Positions 22,942-32,983 of a stretch of DNA of 64,000 nt are shown piece after piece. Positions within the stretch are counted from its first letter, which is position 1; the number at the start of each line of letters is the position of its first letter. The notes below the pieces were generated by a model. It did not search any database and was not told the DNA's origin. It saw nothing but the letters and a program-made list of their open reading frames with translations. The stretch is from Rhizobium hidalgonense (GTDB lineage Bacteria > Pseudomonadota > Alphaproteobacteria > Rhizobiales > Rhizobiaceae): contig NZ_LODW01000093.1 in NCBI RefSeq assembly GCF_002914525.1, positions 226,359-290,358 on the forward strand, read 5' to 3'. A program made the position numbers and the translations under genes.

Positions 22942-25281
22942 TCAGAATTGGTTGTTGATGCCAAACTTGAAGTTCTGCGTCTTGTCGAAGTCTTCCTTGA
23001 GAACCGGGATCGCGTAATCCAGGCGCAATGAACCGAAGGGAGACTGCCAGACGACACCGACACCGACCGAAGCGCGCAGAGAGGCGTCTTCACCGTCAAT
23101 GCCGTCGCCCCTCAGGTCAACGTCATTGCCGAACAGCGTGCCTGCATCGGCAAAAACCGCACCGCGCAGGTTGAAGTCACGCGGGAAGCCCGGCATTGGG
23201 AAGGTCGCTTCGGCCGATGCCGTGAAGTAAGTCGTACCACCCAGTGGATCGTCGTTGGTGCCGGAAACGCGCGGGCCGATACCCTTGTTTTCGAAGCCGC
23301 GAATATCGCCGTTGGTCAGCGTGAATTGGTCGAAGACATTCAGGTGTTCCCCGAAGCCGATGACATAACCCGCCGAGGCCGAAACCGAGCCGATAATATC
23401 GGCATCGTCGGCGAGCAGGTGGTAGTAACGGGCCTTGCCGTAGATCTTGTAGAACTGCGAGTCTCCGCCGAGACCGGCAATTTCCTGCGTCGCCGTCGCG
23501 TAGATGCCTTCACGCGGCAGGACGGTGTCATCAAGCGTGTTGTAGGTCAGCGTCTGGGAGACCGAAGACCGTGTCCACGGGCTATCCTCAACGAGGTGCT
23601 GATACGGAGCGGACAGATCGGAAAGATCGTTGTTATCCGCGTCATACTTCATCTGCTTGTAGTTATAGCGGAAGGTCGTCGCCAAATCCTCGGTGATCGG
23701 CGCGGTGACGCGCAGCACGACGCTGGTTTCCTCGTAGTCGTAGTTGTCGTTGCTCGACGTCTCGCTGTGGTTGACGTCGAAGCCTGCAGCCAGGCGGTAG
23801 CCGAGGAAATAGGGTTCGGTGAAGCTAACGCCGTAAGCACGCGAACCTTCCTGACCGCCGCCGGCCGAGATGCGGATGTACTGACCGCGGCCGAGGAAGT
23901 TCTTTTCCTCGATCGAGGCTTCGAGCAGCAGACCATCGCCGCCGGCGGCATAACCTGCACCCACACCGAACGAACCTGTCGACTGATCCTGCACGTCGAC
24001 AACCACCACGACACGGTCTGGCGAACTGCCCGGCTGGGTGGAAATATTGACGGACGAGAAGTAACCGAGCGCTTCGAGGCGACGTTTGGCCTTGGTGATC
24101 ATCTGCTGGTTGAAGGCATCGCCTTCGCTCATATCGAATTCGCGGCGAATGACGTAGTCGCGTGTGCGGCTGTTGCCACGGATTTCGATGCGCTCGACAT
24201 AGGCGCGCTCGCCCTGGTCGACCAGGTATTCGACACCAATCGTGTTGTTGTTGAGGTCGCGGTTACCGCGCGGCGTGACGCGCGCAAAGGGATAACCGGC
24301 CGAGGCCACCTGATCGGAGATCGCCTCGATCGACTTCTGCACTTCCTTGGCGCTGTAGAGGTGACCCTCCTTCGTGCGCACGAGGGGCTGCAGTTGCTCG
24401 GAACCGACGCCTTCGACGGTGGACTGGACGGTCACCGGACCGAAGTCGTAACGCTGGCCTTCCTCGATGTTGAAGGTGAGCGTGTATTTGTTGGTCGCCT
24501 CGTCGAAGCTGGCATCGGAAGAGACGATGCGCATATCGGCATAGCCGCGATTGTAATAAAACTGGCGAAGCGCTTCCTCGTCGGCATGGAGCTTGTCGTC
24601 GTTGTAGACGTCTTTGCGGGTCAGGAACGACAGAAAGTTCGAACGCTTGGTGGCGATGACGGCAGCCAGGCGGCCGGCGCTATAGGCATTGTTACCGACG
24701 AAGTTGATCGAATCGATCTTGGTGCGGTCGCCTTCGTTAATGACGAAGGCCAGGTTGACACGGCCTTCGCCGAGCGGCACGACCTGCGTCGTCACTTCGA
24801 CTTCGCTGCGGCCGGTGGCGGCATAGGCATCCTTGATCGACTGGATGTCGGACTGGATCTGGGTGTCGCTGTAAGGGCCGGCGGCGTGCGTCTGGACGAT
24901 GGTCGCAAGCTTGTCGTCCTTGATCTTGCGATTGCCGTTGAAGACCACCTGATTGACGAGCTGGGCTTCCTGGACGTTAACGACAAGCGTGCTTCCGGAA
25001 ACCGAGATCTTGACGTCGGAGAAATAACCCGTGCCGTAGAGCTGCTTGACCGAGTCATCGATATCGGTGTTCGAAAAACTCTTTCCGGGAGCGATGGTGA
25101 GGTTCGACCGGACTGCTTCCGCGCCGACGCGGCTTGCGCCGCGCACATCGATGCGCTGGATGACCGCGGCTTCGGCGGCCGTGGCGGAAACGAACGTCAA
25201 AGCACCTGCGCCCGAAGCAACAACACTAGCAGACAGCGCAACCGCCGATACTGCGTTCAAAAACTTTGAACCAGCCTTCAT
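22942..25281 (-). CDS. bamA: Outer membrane protein assembly factor BamA
   Basis: This 779-residue protein is the core of the BAM complex that folds beta-barrel proteins into the outer membrane. A signal peptide (about residues 1-36, ending TAAEA) is followed by five POTRA domains to about residue 420 and a 16-strand barrel. The barrel contains GRGQYIRISAGGG and ends in a C-terminal aromatic (NFKFGINNQF), the usual barrel-insertion signal. It lies between rseP and the lpx genes, the standard proteobacterial order, and the 203-base gap to rseP may contain its own promoter. Confidence 0.97.
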   Translation of the reverse strand: MKAGSKFLNAVSAVALSASVVASGAGALTFVSATAAEAAVIQRIDVRGASRVGAEAVRSNLTIAPGKSFSNTDIDDSVKQLYGTGYFSDVKISVSGSTLVVNVQEAQLVNQVVFNGNRKIKDDKLATIVQTHAAGPYSDTQIQSDIQSIKDAYAATGRSEVEVTTQVVPLGEGRVNLAFVINEGDRTKIDSINFVGNNAYSAGRLAAVIATKRSNFLSFLTRKDVYNDDKLHADEEALRQFYYNRGYADMRIVSSDASFDEATNKYTLTFNIEEGQRYDFGPVTVQSTVEGVGSEQLQPLVRTKEGHLYSAKEVQKSIEAISDQVASAGYPFARVTPRGNRDLNNNTIGVEYLVDQGERAYVERIEIRGNSRTRDYVIRREFDMSEGDAFNQQMITKAKRRLEALGYFSSVNISTQPGSSPDRVVVVVDVQDQSTGSFGVGAGYAAGGDGLLLEASIEEKNFLGRGQYIRISAGGGQEGSRAYGVSFTEPYFLGYRLAAGFDVNHSETSSNDNYDYEETSVVLRVTAPITEDLATTFRYNYKQMKYDADNNDLSDLSAPYQHLVEDSPWTRSSVSQTLTYNTLDDTVLPREGIYATATQEIAGLGGDSQFYKIYGKARYYHLLADDADIIGSVSASAGYVIGFGEHLNVFDQFTLTNGDIRGFENKGIGPRVSGTNDDPLGGTTYFTASAEATFPMPGFPRDFNLRGAVFADAGTLFGNDVDLRGDGIDGEDASLRASVGVGVVWQSPFGSLRLDYAIPVLKEDFDKTQNFKFGINNQF

Positions 25282-25484
25282 TTCACCTATTACCTTTTTT
25301 TCCCTCGTCCCCGGCCCCAGGAGAACCCGATTCCGGTCACGTGTGTCGTTTTACCCGCTTTTGACATACAAGCAAGGGAGGTCGTTAATTTCTGTTTACT
25401 TCATTTCGAAGCGTGACCCATTCGCCACTACAGCCTTGAAACATCGTAAATAAATAGTAATTCCCCTGCCTTGCGCGTTTACCC

Positions 25485-26603
25485 TTAGCTCAGGCTAATG
25501 TCGTTCCAGGTCGTGAAAACCATCAATGTCAGTATCATGGCCAAGCCAATGCGAAATGCGATTTCCTGAGCCTTGGCGCCCAGCGGTTTCCCTCTCAGCG
25601 CTTCCACCGCATAGAACATCAGGTGGCCGCCATCAAGTACCGGAACCGGCATCAGGTTAAGCAATCCTATCGAAACTGAAAGCACGGCAGCAAGCTGCAA
25701 CACCGCCCCTATCCCAAGCTTCGCCATCTGGCCCGAGGCTTGCGCGACGCGGATCGGTCCACCCAGTTGGTCGGCCCGCATCGTTCCGGCGAAGATGTTG
25801 CCGATATATTTGAAGGTGCCGGTGACGATATCCCGGGTCTCGAGCACACTCTCCCGCATCGCCTGGAACGGCGTGTAGGTCTGCAGGCGGAAATTGCCGA
25901 CTTCCTTGCTGGTGACGATGCCGATCTGGCCGACCTCGATCTTGTTGCCGAACTGGTCGGTCATGTCGACGCGTTGCGGCACCATCGGCAGATCCAGCTT
26001 CTGGCCGCCGCGCTCGATGGTGACGACGATCTGCTGGCTCGGGCGGATGGCGACATAGCGGCGCACGTCGTCGAAAGTTTCGACCTTGCCGCCGTCGATG
26101 GCGACCAAGAGATCGCCGGGAAGGATGCCGGCCGCAGCCGCTACGCCATCCGGCTTGACTTCGGAAACGACGGGATCGGCGACCGAACGGCCATAAATCG
26201 AGAAAAGCAGGGTGAAGATGGCAATCGCCAGCAGGAAATTGGCGATCGGGCCGGCCGCGACGGTCGCGGCGCGTTTCCACAGCTTAGCGCCGGCAAAGGA
26301 ACGCGCCCTGTCCTCTTCGGACATGGCATTGAGCTTGTCCGTGTCTGGCTTGCTGGAAGCATCCTCGTCGCCGAAGAACCGGACGTATCCGCCAAGCGGG
26401 ATCACCGAAATCTTCCAGCGCGTTCCGTGGCGGTCGGTGAAGCCGAATATTTCCGGACCGAAACCGACGGAAAAGGCCAGGATGCGGATGCCGCTCCAGC
26501 GCCCGACGAGGTAGTGGCCCATCTCGTGCACGAAGACGAGCAGCGAGAGCACGAGGATGAAGGTGACGATATTCCCCATCAGGAATGCGTATATATCGGT
26601 CAT
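25485..26603 (-). CDS. rseP: RIP zinc metalloprotease RseP (MmpA)
   Basis: This 372-residue inner-membrane site-2 protease has the zinc motif HEMGH at residues 26-30 in the first helix. A central PDZ domain (GVAAAAGILPGDLLVAIDG) and the NLMPVPVLDGGHL motif in the third helix, which supplies the third zinc ligand, complete the family pattern. RseP-type proteases cleave anti-sigma factors within the membrane in the envelope-stress response. The Caulobacter homologue is MmpA, which degrades PodJ. The ATG at 26603 was chosen, since the frame beyond it needs TTG. Confidence 0.94.
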   Translation of the reverse strand: MTDIYAFLMGNIVTFILVLSLLVFVHEMGHYLVGRWSGIRILAFSVGFGPEIFGFTDRHGTRWKISVIPLGGYVRFFGDEDASSKPDTDKLNAMSEEDRARSFAGAKLWKRAATVAAGPIANFLLAIAIFTLLFSIYGRSVADPVVSEVKPDGVAAAAGILPGDLLVAIDGGKVETFDDVRRYVAIRPSQQIVVTIERGGQKLDLPMVPQRVDMTDQFGNKIEVGQIGIVTSKEVGNFRLQTYTPFQAMRESVLETRDIVTGTFKYIGNIFAGTMRADQLGGPIRVAQASGQMAKLGIGAVLQLAAVLSVSIGLLNLMPVPVLDGGHLMFYAVEALRGKPLGAKAQEIAFRIGLAMILTLMVFTTWNDISLS

Positions 26604-26640
26604 CACTTCCAACAGTTCCTTCCGTCAGGCTGCCGCGTCA

Positions 26641-27471
26641 TCAAAGGCCGAACAGAGCCGCGCCGAGCGACGTCATCGCAGTCCCCCTTATCAGGGAAAA
26701 TAGTCCAGCAAGCAAGAACGCCGAAAAACAGGCGAAAATCAGTCCGTCGACACGATCCATGACGCCGCCGTGACCTGGAATGAGACGGCTTGAATCCTTG
26801 ACGCCGAATTTCCGCTTGATGAACGATTCGAACAGGTCTCCCGACTGGCTGCAAACCGAGAGAACGAGTGCCGCAACGGCAGCGATGATTTCCGCGCCAG
26901 GAATGAGAAAGTGGACGAGAACGACGCCGGCTGCAACCGCCGAAACGGCACCGCCGATTGCGCCCGACCATGTCTTTCCCGGCGAGATCGAAGGCGCAAG
27001 CTTCGGTCCGCCAAGCGCCCTGCCGACGAAATAAGCAAGGATGTCGGTTGCCCAGACGACGGCAAAGACGAAGAGCATGGCATAGAGGCCGGGCCGGTCA
27101 TCGCTTCTGATCGCGGCAAGCGCCAAGCCGGTGGCACCGGCATAAAACAGGCCCACCGGCAACCAGCGGCTGGTGCCGTGCAGGATGATCAGCGCTATGC
27201 CGACGGCGGTGACGCCGACCAGCATGCCGGCGGCGAATTCAAAATTGCCGACAAGCACGAGGAAGGCCACCGCCGCCTGACCGATCCAGCCGACGGCATT
27301 GGCGACCCAATCACGCGCGACGCCGGTAATTGTCGACCATTCATAATAGATCAGCAGGCCGATCACGGCCGCCAAGATGCGGAAGGCAAAACCACCATAC
27401 CAGGTGGCGGCAAGAACGATGACCGCAAGAATAAGTCCTGAAACGATGCGGAGCTTCAATTCCTGCTGCAT
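26641..27471 (-). CDS. cdsA: Phosphatidate cytidylyltransferase
   Basis: This 276-residue integral membrane enzyme makes CDP-diacylglycerol from phosphatidate and CTP. It has about seven or eight membrane helices and the C-terminal CDP-diglyceride synthetase signature (KDSSRLIPGHGGVMDRVDGL). The frame is open back into uppS, but the ATG at 27471 (MQQELKLRIVSG) overlaps the uppS stop as TGATG and gives a normal length. It is part of the frr-uppS-cdsA-rseP order common in proteobacteria. Confidence 0.95.
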   Translation of the reverse strand: MQQELKLRIVSGLILAVIVLAATWYGGFAFRILAAVIGLLIYYEWSTITGVARDWVANAVGWIGQAAVAFLVLVGNFEFAAGMLVGVTAVGIALIILHGTSRWLPVGLFYAGATGLALAAIRSDDRPGLYAMLFVFAVVWATDILAYFVGRALGGPKLAPSISPGKTWSGAIGGAVSAVAAGVVLVHFLIPGAEIIAAVAALVLSVCSQSGDLFESFIKRKFGVKDSSRLIPGHGGVMDRVDGLIFACFSAFLLAGLFSLIRGTAMTSLGAALFGL

Positions 27472-28214
27472 CAGGTGCCGACCGCGGCTGCCTGCGACGA
27501 CAGGCCGCCGAAGCGCCGGTCGCGGGAGGCGAATTTCTCGAGCGCCTGGCGGAAGATTTCGGGGCTGAAATCCGGCCAATATTCCGGAATGAAGATGAAT
27601 TCCGAATAGGCAGCCTGCCAGAGGAGGAAGTTTGAAAGCCGCTCCTCACCGCTGGTGCGGATGATGAGGTCTGGATCGGGAATGCCGGCCGTATCGAGAC
27701 GGGCGTTGATCAGCGATGGCGTGATATCCTGCGCCCTCAGGCGGCCGGCCTCGACGTCCCTCGCCAAGCTCGCCACAGCCCGGGAGATCTCGTCGCGCGA
27801 GCCGTAGTTGAAGGCGATGACCAGCGTCAGCGCCGTGTTGTCCTTGGTCGTTTCCTCCGCCTCGAGCAGCAGGCCGAGGATGTCGCTGCGCAGGCTGTGG
27901 CGGTCGCCGATCACTTTGATCCGCACATTCTGGCGATGAAGCTCGGCAAGGTCACGCCGGATAAAAGCCTTGAGCAGACCAAGCAGATCGGAGACCTCGG
28001 CCTCCGGCCGGCGCCAGTTCTCCGAGGAGAAGGCAAAGAGGGTCAGATATTTTATGCCGGCCGCGCCGGCGGCGCGCACTGTCTCGCGGACCGCCTCGAC
28101 GCCCTTGCGATGGCCCATTGTGCGCGGCAGGCCGCGCTGCTTGGCCCAACGGCCATTGCCGTCCATGATGATGGCAACATGCTCTGGCACAGTCACAAAT
28201 ACAGATTCCGACAT
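27471..28214 (-). CDS. uppS: Isoprenyl transferase (undecaprenyl diphosphate synthase)
   Basis: This 247-residue cis-prenyltransferase produces the C55 carrier lipid for peptidoglycan and lipopolysaccharide. The family signatures are HVAIIMDGNGRWA near the N-terminus, with the catalytic Asp, FAFSSENWRRP, and the C-terminal DLIIRTSGEERLSNFLLWQ. The ATG at 28214 (MSESVFV) is preferred over the longer open frame. It starts 37 bases after the frr stop and overlaps the cdsA start. Confidence 0.96.
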   Translation of the reverse strand: MSESVFVTVPEHVAIIMDGNGRWAKQRGLPRTMGHRKGVEAVRETVRAAGAAGIKYLTLFAFSSENWRRPEAEVSDLLGLLKAFIRRDLAELHRQNVRIKVIGDRHSLRSDILGLLLEAEETTKDNTALTLVIAFNYGSRDEISRAVASLARDVEAGRLRAQDITPSLINARLDTAGIPDPDLIIRTSGEERLSNFLLWQAAYSEFIFIPEYWPDFSPEIFRQALEKFASRDRRFGGLSSQAAAVGT

Positions 28215-28251
28215 TTCCCGTCCGGTCTTTCCAGGCAAAGGCACAGATCCA

Positions 28252-28812
28252 CTAGACCTGCATGATTTCCTTTTCCTTCTCGCCAAGCAAGCGGTCGATT
28301 TCGGAAATCGTCTCGTCCGTCATCTTCTGTACACGTTCCGACTGCGCCCTGCCCTCGTCCTGGCCGATTACGCCATCCTTTTCGGCTTTCTTAAGGCCGT
28401 CCATGCCGTCGCGGCGAACGTGGCGAATCGCGACCTTGCTCTTTTCGGCATAATCATGCGCCACTTTGACGAGCGACTTGCGGCGTTCCTCGTTCAGCTC
28501 CGGCAGCGGAATACGCAGGTTCTGGCCATCGACAATCGGGTTGAGGCCGAGATTGGATTCGCGGATGCCGCGCTCGACGGCGCTGACCATCGACTTGTCC
28601 CAGACGGAAACTGCCAGCATACGCGGCTCGGGCACAGTGATGTTGGCGACCTGGTTCAACGGCATACGCGAACCATAGGCCTCGACCGTGACCGGATCGA
28701 GGATGTTGGCCGAAGCACGGCCGGTGCGCAGCGATGCGATGTCGCTTTTGAATGCGGAAACTGCGCCGTCCATGCGGCGCTTCAGTTCCTTGATGTCGAT
28801 ACCTTCACTCAT
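28252..28812 (-). CDS. frr: Ribosome recycling factor
   Basis: This 186-residue protein works with EF-G to split post-termination ribosomes. The sequence is typical throughout: LKRRMDGAVSAFKSDIASLRTGRAS at the N-terminal helix, PLNQVANITVPEPRMLAVSVWDKS in the middle domain, and a C-terminal helical part with HVRRDGMDGLKKAEKDG. Length is exactly usual. It lies 62 bases downstream of pyrH, as in most proteobacteria. Confidence 0.97.
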   Translation of the reverse strand: MSEGIDIKELKRRMDGAVSAFKSDIASLRTGRASANILDPVTVEAYGSRMPLNQVANITVPEPRMLAVSVWDKSMVSAVERGIRESNLGLNPIVDGQNLRIPLPELNEERRKSLVKVAHDYAEKSKVAIRHVRRDGMDGLKKAEKDGVIGQDEGRAQSERVQKMTDETISEIDRLLGEKEKEIMQV

Positions 28813-28874
28813 GTCGATGCTCCCGTATAAAGCGCGTCGCGATGGCTGCGCCCGATAAAGCGGCGCAGTCTATA

Positions 28875-29597
28875 TCAGTTGTCGGAGACGATGGTCTTGA
28901 GGCCGCCGCCCGTCAGGATTTCAGCAAAACCGCCTTTCTCGTGGATCGAGAAGACGATGATCGGAATGGAATTCTCCCGGGCGAGCGCCACGGCGGCAAC
29001 GTCCATTACCGCAAGCCCTCTGTCCAGCACTTCCTGGTGCGTCAGGCGATCGAGACGAGTCGCATCGGGATATTTTTTCGGGTCGGCGGTGTAGATACCG
29101 TCTACCTGCGTGCCCTTGAAGATCGCTTGCGCACCCATTTCGGCGGCGCGCAGCGCTGCGGCCGAATCGGTGGTGAAGAAGGGGTTGCCGGTGCCGCCGG
29201 CAAAGATCACCACACGCCCCATCGACAGGTGATAGAGGGTCGCGCGCTGCGAAAAGCTCTCGCAGATCTCGGGCATCGAGATGGCCGAAAGCACTACCGT
29301 ATCGATGTTCAGCTTACGCAGCGAGGTCGCCAGCGCCAGCGCATTGATAATGGTGCCGAGCATGCCCATGTGGTCGCCGGTGACCCGGTCACCGCCCTTG
29401 GACGCGACCGCGACACCGCGAAAAATATTGCCGCCACCGACGACGACGCCGACTTCCACGCCCATATGCCTTGCCTCGGCGATATCGGATGCAATGCGGT
29501 CCGCCACCGCAACATCGATCCCGAAACCCTGGCTACCCATGAGCGCTTCGCCGGAAGCCTTGAGTAGAACGCGTTTATAGACAGGCTCTAAAGACAT
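28875..29597 (-). CDS. pyrH: UMP kinase
   Basis: This 240-residue amino-acid-kinase-fold protein phosphorylates UMP to UDP. Visible motifs are the N-terminal KRVLLKASGEALMG, VGVVVGGGNIFRG, GDHMGMLGTIINALAL, and FAGGTGNPFFTTDSAAALRAAEM. All are characteristic of bacterial hexameric UMP kinases. It lies between tsf and frr in the conserved rpsB-tsf-pyrH-frr order. The gap to tsf is about 96 bases. Confidence 0.97.
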   Translation of the reverse strand: MSLEPVYKRVLLKASGEALMGSQGFGIDVAVADRIASDIAEARHMGVEVGVVVGGGNIFRGVAVASKGGDRVTGDHMGMLGTIINALALATSLRKLNIDTVVLSAISMPEICESFSQRATLYHLSMGRVVIFAGGTGNPFFTTDSAAALRAAEMGAQAIFKGTQVDGIYTADPKKYPDATRLDRLTHQEVLDRGLAVMDVAAVALARENSIPIIVFSIHEKGGFAEILTGGGLKTIVSDN

Positions 29598-29693
29598 CTT
29601 GGCTCCTCGTAAATTGCCGTGAATGCCCGATACACGAAGGGCACCGCGTTGTCACGCGATGCCCCTCTTGTTTTCCCAATTATGGCTGGAAGA

Positions 29694-30620
29694 TCAACCC
29701 TTGACGGCAGCCGCAACTTCGGCTGCGAAATCGGTCTCTTCCTTCTCGACGCCTTCGCCGAGCAGAAGGCGGGCCATGCCGGCGACTTCGATCGGCGCGC
29801 CGACGGCCTTTTCAGCTTCCTTGACGGCGGCTGCGACAGTCAGGTCCGGATTGATGACGAAAGCCTGCGAGAGAAGGGCAACTTCCTCGAAGAACTTGCG
29901 CATGCGGCCGTCGACCATCTTCTCGATGATGTTGTCAGGCTTGCCGGAAGCGCGCGACTGCTCGATGAAGACGTTGCGCTCGCGCTCGGCGACGGCGGCA
30001 TCGACTTCCTCAGGGCGGATCGCCAGCGGTGCGGTCGCAGCGATATGCATGGCGACCTGGCGGCCGATTGCGTTCAGAGCTTCCTTGTCGCCGGTCGACT
30101 TCAGCGCGACGAGAACGCCGAGCTTGCCGAGGCCGTCGGAAACAGCATTGTGGATATAGGTGGCGACGACGCCGTCCTCGACGGAGAGAGCGACCGAACG
30201 GCGCAGGTTCATGTTCTCGCCGATCGTTGCGATCGCGTCCTTGATCGTGTCGGAAACCGACTTGCCGGAGGCCGGGTAGGTCGCAGCCGCCACGGCGTCG
30301 ACGCTGCCGTTTGTGGAGACAGCAACCTTGGCGATACCGCGGACGAGATCCTGGAAGGCATCGTTACGGGCGACGAAGTCGGTTTCGGAGTTGACTTCGA
30401 CGACAACGGCCTTGGTGCCCTGGCTCGAAACGCCGATGAGGCCTTCGGCAGCGGTGCGGCCCGACTTCTTGTCGGCCTTGGCGATGCCCTTGGCGCGCAG
30501 CCAGTCGATTGCCGCTTCCATGTCGCCGCCGGTTTCAGCAAGAGCCTTCTTGCAGTCCATCATGCCTGCGCCGGTCTTTTCGCGCAGTTCCTTCACCATT
30601 GCAGCCGTAATCTCGCTCAT
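29694..30620 (-). CDS. tsf: Translation elongation factor Ts
   Basis: This 308-residue nucleotide exchange factor recycles EF-Tu. It starts with the N-terminal UBA-like domain (AAMVKELREKTGAGMMDCKKAL) and contains the TDFVARND motif that contacts the EF-Tu nucleotide site. Two core subdomains and a C-terminal coiled-coil region follow. Length is normal. It is separated from rpsB by about 240 bases that contain no gene. Confidence 0.97.
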   Translation of the reverse strand: MSEITAAMVKELREKTGAGMMDCKKALAETGGDMEAAIDWLRAKGIAKADKKSGRTAAEGLIGVSSQGTKAVVVEVNSETDFVARNDAFQDLVRGIAKVAVSTNGSVDAVAAATYPASGKSVSDTIKDAIATIGENMNLRRSVALSVEDGVVATYIHNAVSDGLGKLGVLVALKSTGDKEALNAIGRQVAMHIAATAPLAIRPEEVDAAVAERERNVFIEQSRASGKPDNIIEKMVDGRMRKFFEEVALLSQAFVINPDLTVAAAVKEAEKAVGAPIEVAGMARLLLGEGVEKEETDFAAEVAAAVKG

Positions 30621-30859
30621 TAGCTTCCTCTTGTCGGTTCAAACGGTGGGCCGCAAAGCGCGGCGCGGCACCGGATTGAGGCACGAAATGTACCTGTATG
30701 TATGACAGCGTGATGAAGACGCGTCATAACGAAACTTAATCGGCGGGGAGCCTGATGCCCTCGCCCTGAAACAGGCAAGGCCGCCGAACTTCGATGAGTC
30801 GCGAGCGGCCTTTCCCAGTCATGCAAGCTTTGGCGGAACTTTCGATCCGCCGGCTTTCA

Positions 30860-31627
30860 TCAGCCTTCGGCTGCTTCCTCGAGAGCCGGTTCGACCGGAA
30901 CTTCGGAGGACGCGCCGAGATCGCGGCCGGAAGAGCTCTGCTGACGCGCGATGCCATCGATGGCGGCGCGGGAGATCAGCTCGCAGTAGAGAGCGATGGC
31001 GCGCGATGCGTCGTCGTTGCCCGGGATCGGATAGTCGATCAGGTCCGGATCGCAGTTCGAATCGATGATGGCGACGACCGGGATGCCGAGGCGCTTGGCT
31101 TCGTCGATCGCGATCTTTTCCTTGTTGGTGTCGATGATGAACATCAGGTCCGGGGTGCCGCCCATGTCACGGATACCGCCGAGAGCCTTGTCGAGCTTTT
31201 CACGCTCGCGCTCGAGGTTCAGGCGTTCCTTCTTGGTGAAGCCCTGGGCTTCGCCGTTGAGGATCTCGTCGAGCTTGCGCAGGCGCTGGATCGAGTTGGA
31301 GATCGTCTTCCAGTTCGTCATCATGCCGCCGAGCCAGCGCGAGTTGACGTAGTACTGGGCCGAACGCTTGGCGCTGTCGGCGATAATCTCCGACGCCTGG
31401 CGCTTGGTGCCGACGAACAGAACGCGGCCGCCGCGGGCAACGGTGTCGCTGACGACCTGCAGGGCGCGCGACAGCATCGGAACGGTCTGGGCCAGGTCGA
31501 TGATGTGGATGTTGTTACGGTCGCCGAAGATGTACGGCTTCATCTTCGGGTTCCAGCGGTGCGTCTGGTGGCCGAAGTGGACGCCTGCTTCGAGAAGCTG
31601 GCGCATAGAGAAATCGGGCAATGCCAT
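30860..31627 (-). CDS. rpsB: 30S ribosomal protein S2
   Basis: This 255-residue protein of the small subunit begins [20 protein letters not shown], the universal S2 N-terminus. It contains GGMMTNWKT, and the C-terminal [17 protein letters not shown] is highly conserved. An acidic tail (about residues 235-255) follows. The frame runs on upstream, but the ATG at 31627 is the family start. It heads the rpsB-tsf-pyrH-frr run; the gene-free stretch before it presumably contains the promoter and leader. Confidence 0.97.
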
Positions 31628-32010
31628 GCCTTTGTATCCTTTTCCGGTTGAACCTCCGCAAGGCGAACAGCATCCTCTTCGAGGATGCCACCGGGCGGAA
31701 CGATCCGGATTTCTCCCGGACAATCCCATGCCTTACGTGTGGAATGGTGGTGCCCATACATTCGATTTGGCGCAAAAGCAAGGCTTATGCCGAAAAATCC
31801 CCGCTCATTCGCCCGGCACTGGACGAGACGGTGTCGAAACGGACGCATCGGCCTCGATCGGCGTCAAGCGATATGGAACCGTCGGCATTGCCGGTGGCAG
31901 CTCCCAAGGGCTTGCGCTGCAATTGTCTACACGAGGACATACGAGACGGCGGCGATCGCCGACCACGGTGAATCTGATGAGAGAGTTTGAAGACAGGCGC
32001 GATTCCGTGC
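31628..32010. other. Gene-free stretch between eipB and rpsB
   Basis: Both flanking genes are on the minus strand, so this stretch holds the rpsB promoter and leader and the eipB 3' region. Open frames here on either strand have no recognisable similarity. No clear riboswitch, terminator or ribosomal-protein leader structure was identified by eye. Confidence 0.5.
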
Positions 32011-32847
32011 CTACTTGCAAACCTCGGCGTTGCGATCGAGCAGCTCCAACTTGGCGAGCTTGCCGGTCAGGACGAAATCGCCGTAATCCATCGTCAGGTC
32101 GCGGGTGATGCCGTTCTCATAGAGTTTGAACGACATGCGGTAGACCGGCAAGGCATCCGATTTTGCATTCTCGTTGAAATAGGCGATCGTCACCGGCCAG
32201 AAGGCCGTCTTGGAGAAAGCGCCGGCATTGCCGGCATCTGCCTCCTCGGCCACCGGCGTCTGCTGCTTGCCGACGATCGTCGTCGTTACCAGCGATTTGT
32301 CGCCGTCATCGGAGCCGTCGAAGACGCGGGCTTCGAAGAAGCGCTTGCCATCCTTGGCGTTCTGGATCACGTCAAGCATATGTTCGGTAGGAAAACGGCT
32401 TTCGGCAAGCTGCAGTTCGCGGCTCGACGGCTGCTTGAGATCGACCTTGACGCCATCCGGCTGATCCTGAGCCGCACCGTTAACCTCCTTGTCGAGCTGT
32501 TCGTCGGTGAAGGATTTTGTGTCGAATGTGAACTTGCCGTCCTTGAGGTTCTCGAAGGTCTTCGTCTGCTGGTCGCTGACGCGGACGCTGTCGCCAGTGT
32601 CGATCTGCGTCACGAAACGGAAGTTGGTAGTGAAGCCCTGGCAATAGTTGCCGTCGAACTCATAGACCATGCGTCCATACATGCCGGCAATGCCGGAGCG
32701 GTCCGAGGCGTCCTTCAGTTCCAGATCGTAGACGGCGCGATGTGCGACGAGGCCGGTCGCGATCGCAGCGCTTACCGCAGGCGCGGCCGCCCATGCATTG
32801 GCGGAAACGCTGGCGAGAAGCAGAGCGACAAGACCTGATCGGAACAT
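32011..32847 (-). CDS. EipB-like cell-envelope protein (DUF1849)
   Basis: This 278-residue periplasmic protein has a signal peptide of about 20 residues (VALLLASVSANAWAA). It matches DUF1849, whose Brucella member EipB is a periplasmic beta-spiral protein needed for envelope integrity. Two cysteines at about residues 68 (GNYCQGF) and 277 (EVCK, penultimate) are at the positions of the disulfide reported in EipB. Function beyond envelope maintenance is unknown. It is transcribed away from the RidA gene, with about 135 bases between their starts. Confidence 0.85.
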   Translation of the reverse strand: MFRSGLVALLLASVSANAWAAAPAVSAAIATGLVAHRAVYDLELKDASDRSGIAGMYGRMVYEFDGNYCQGFTTNFRFVTQIDTGDSVRVSDQQTKTFENLKDGKFTFDTKSFTDEQLDKEVNGAAQDQPDGVKVDLKQPSSRELQLAESRFPTEHMLDVIQNAKDGKRFFEARVFDGSDDGDKSLVTTTIVGKQQTPVAEEADAGNAGAFSKTAFWPVTIAYFNENAKSDALPVYRMSFKLYENGITRDLTMDYGDFVLTGKLAKLELLDRNAEVCK

Positions 32848-32983
32848 TCATTAACTCCTGTTGGACTCGGTCGCGATGTTATAAGAACGCTTTCGGCCAA
32901 ATCGAGGCTCGAACCTGTCATATTAAAGATTCTAGTCTTGATGCATAATTTTTGAAGAATTGACAACAAAAGCGGAGACGAAA

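Noticed and set aside
23326..25269. 647-codon open frame antisense to bamA
   Set aside because: It is the complement of a gene with strong family identity, has Asp/Val/Arg-biased composition typical of antisense frames in GC-rich DNA, and resembles no protein.
30778..30814. Hairpin AAGGCCGC / GCGGCCTT between rpsB and tsf as a terminator
   Set aside because: The loop is long (about 20 bases) and there is no T-run behind it on the minus strand, so read-through from rpsB to tsf is more likely.
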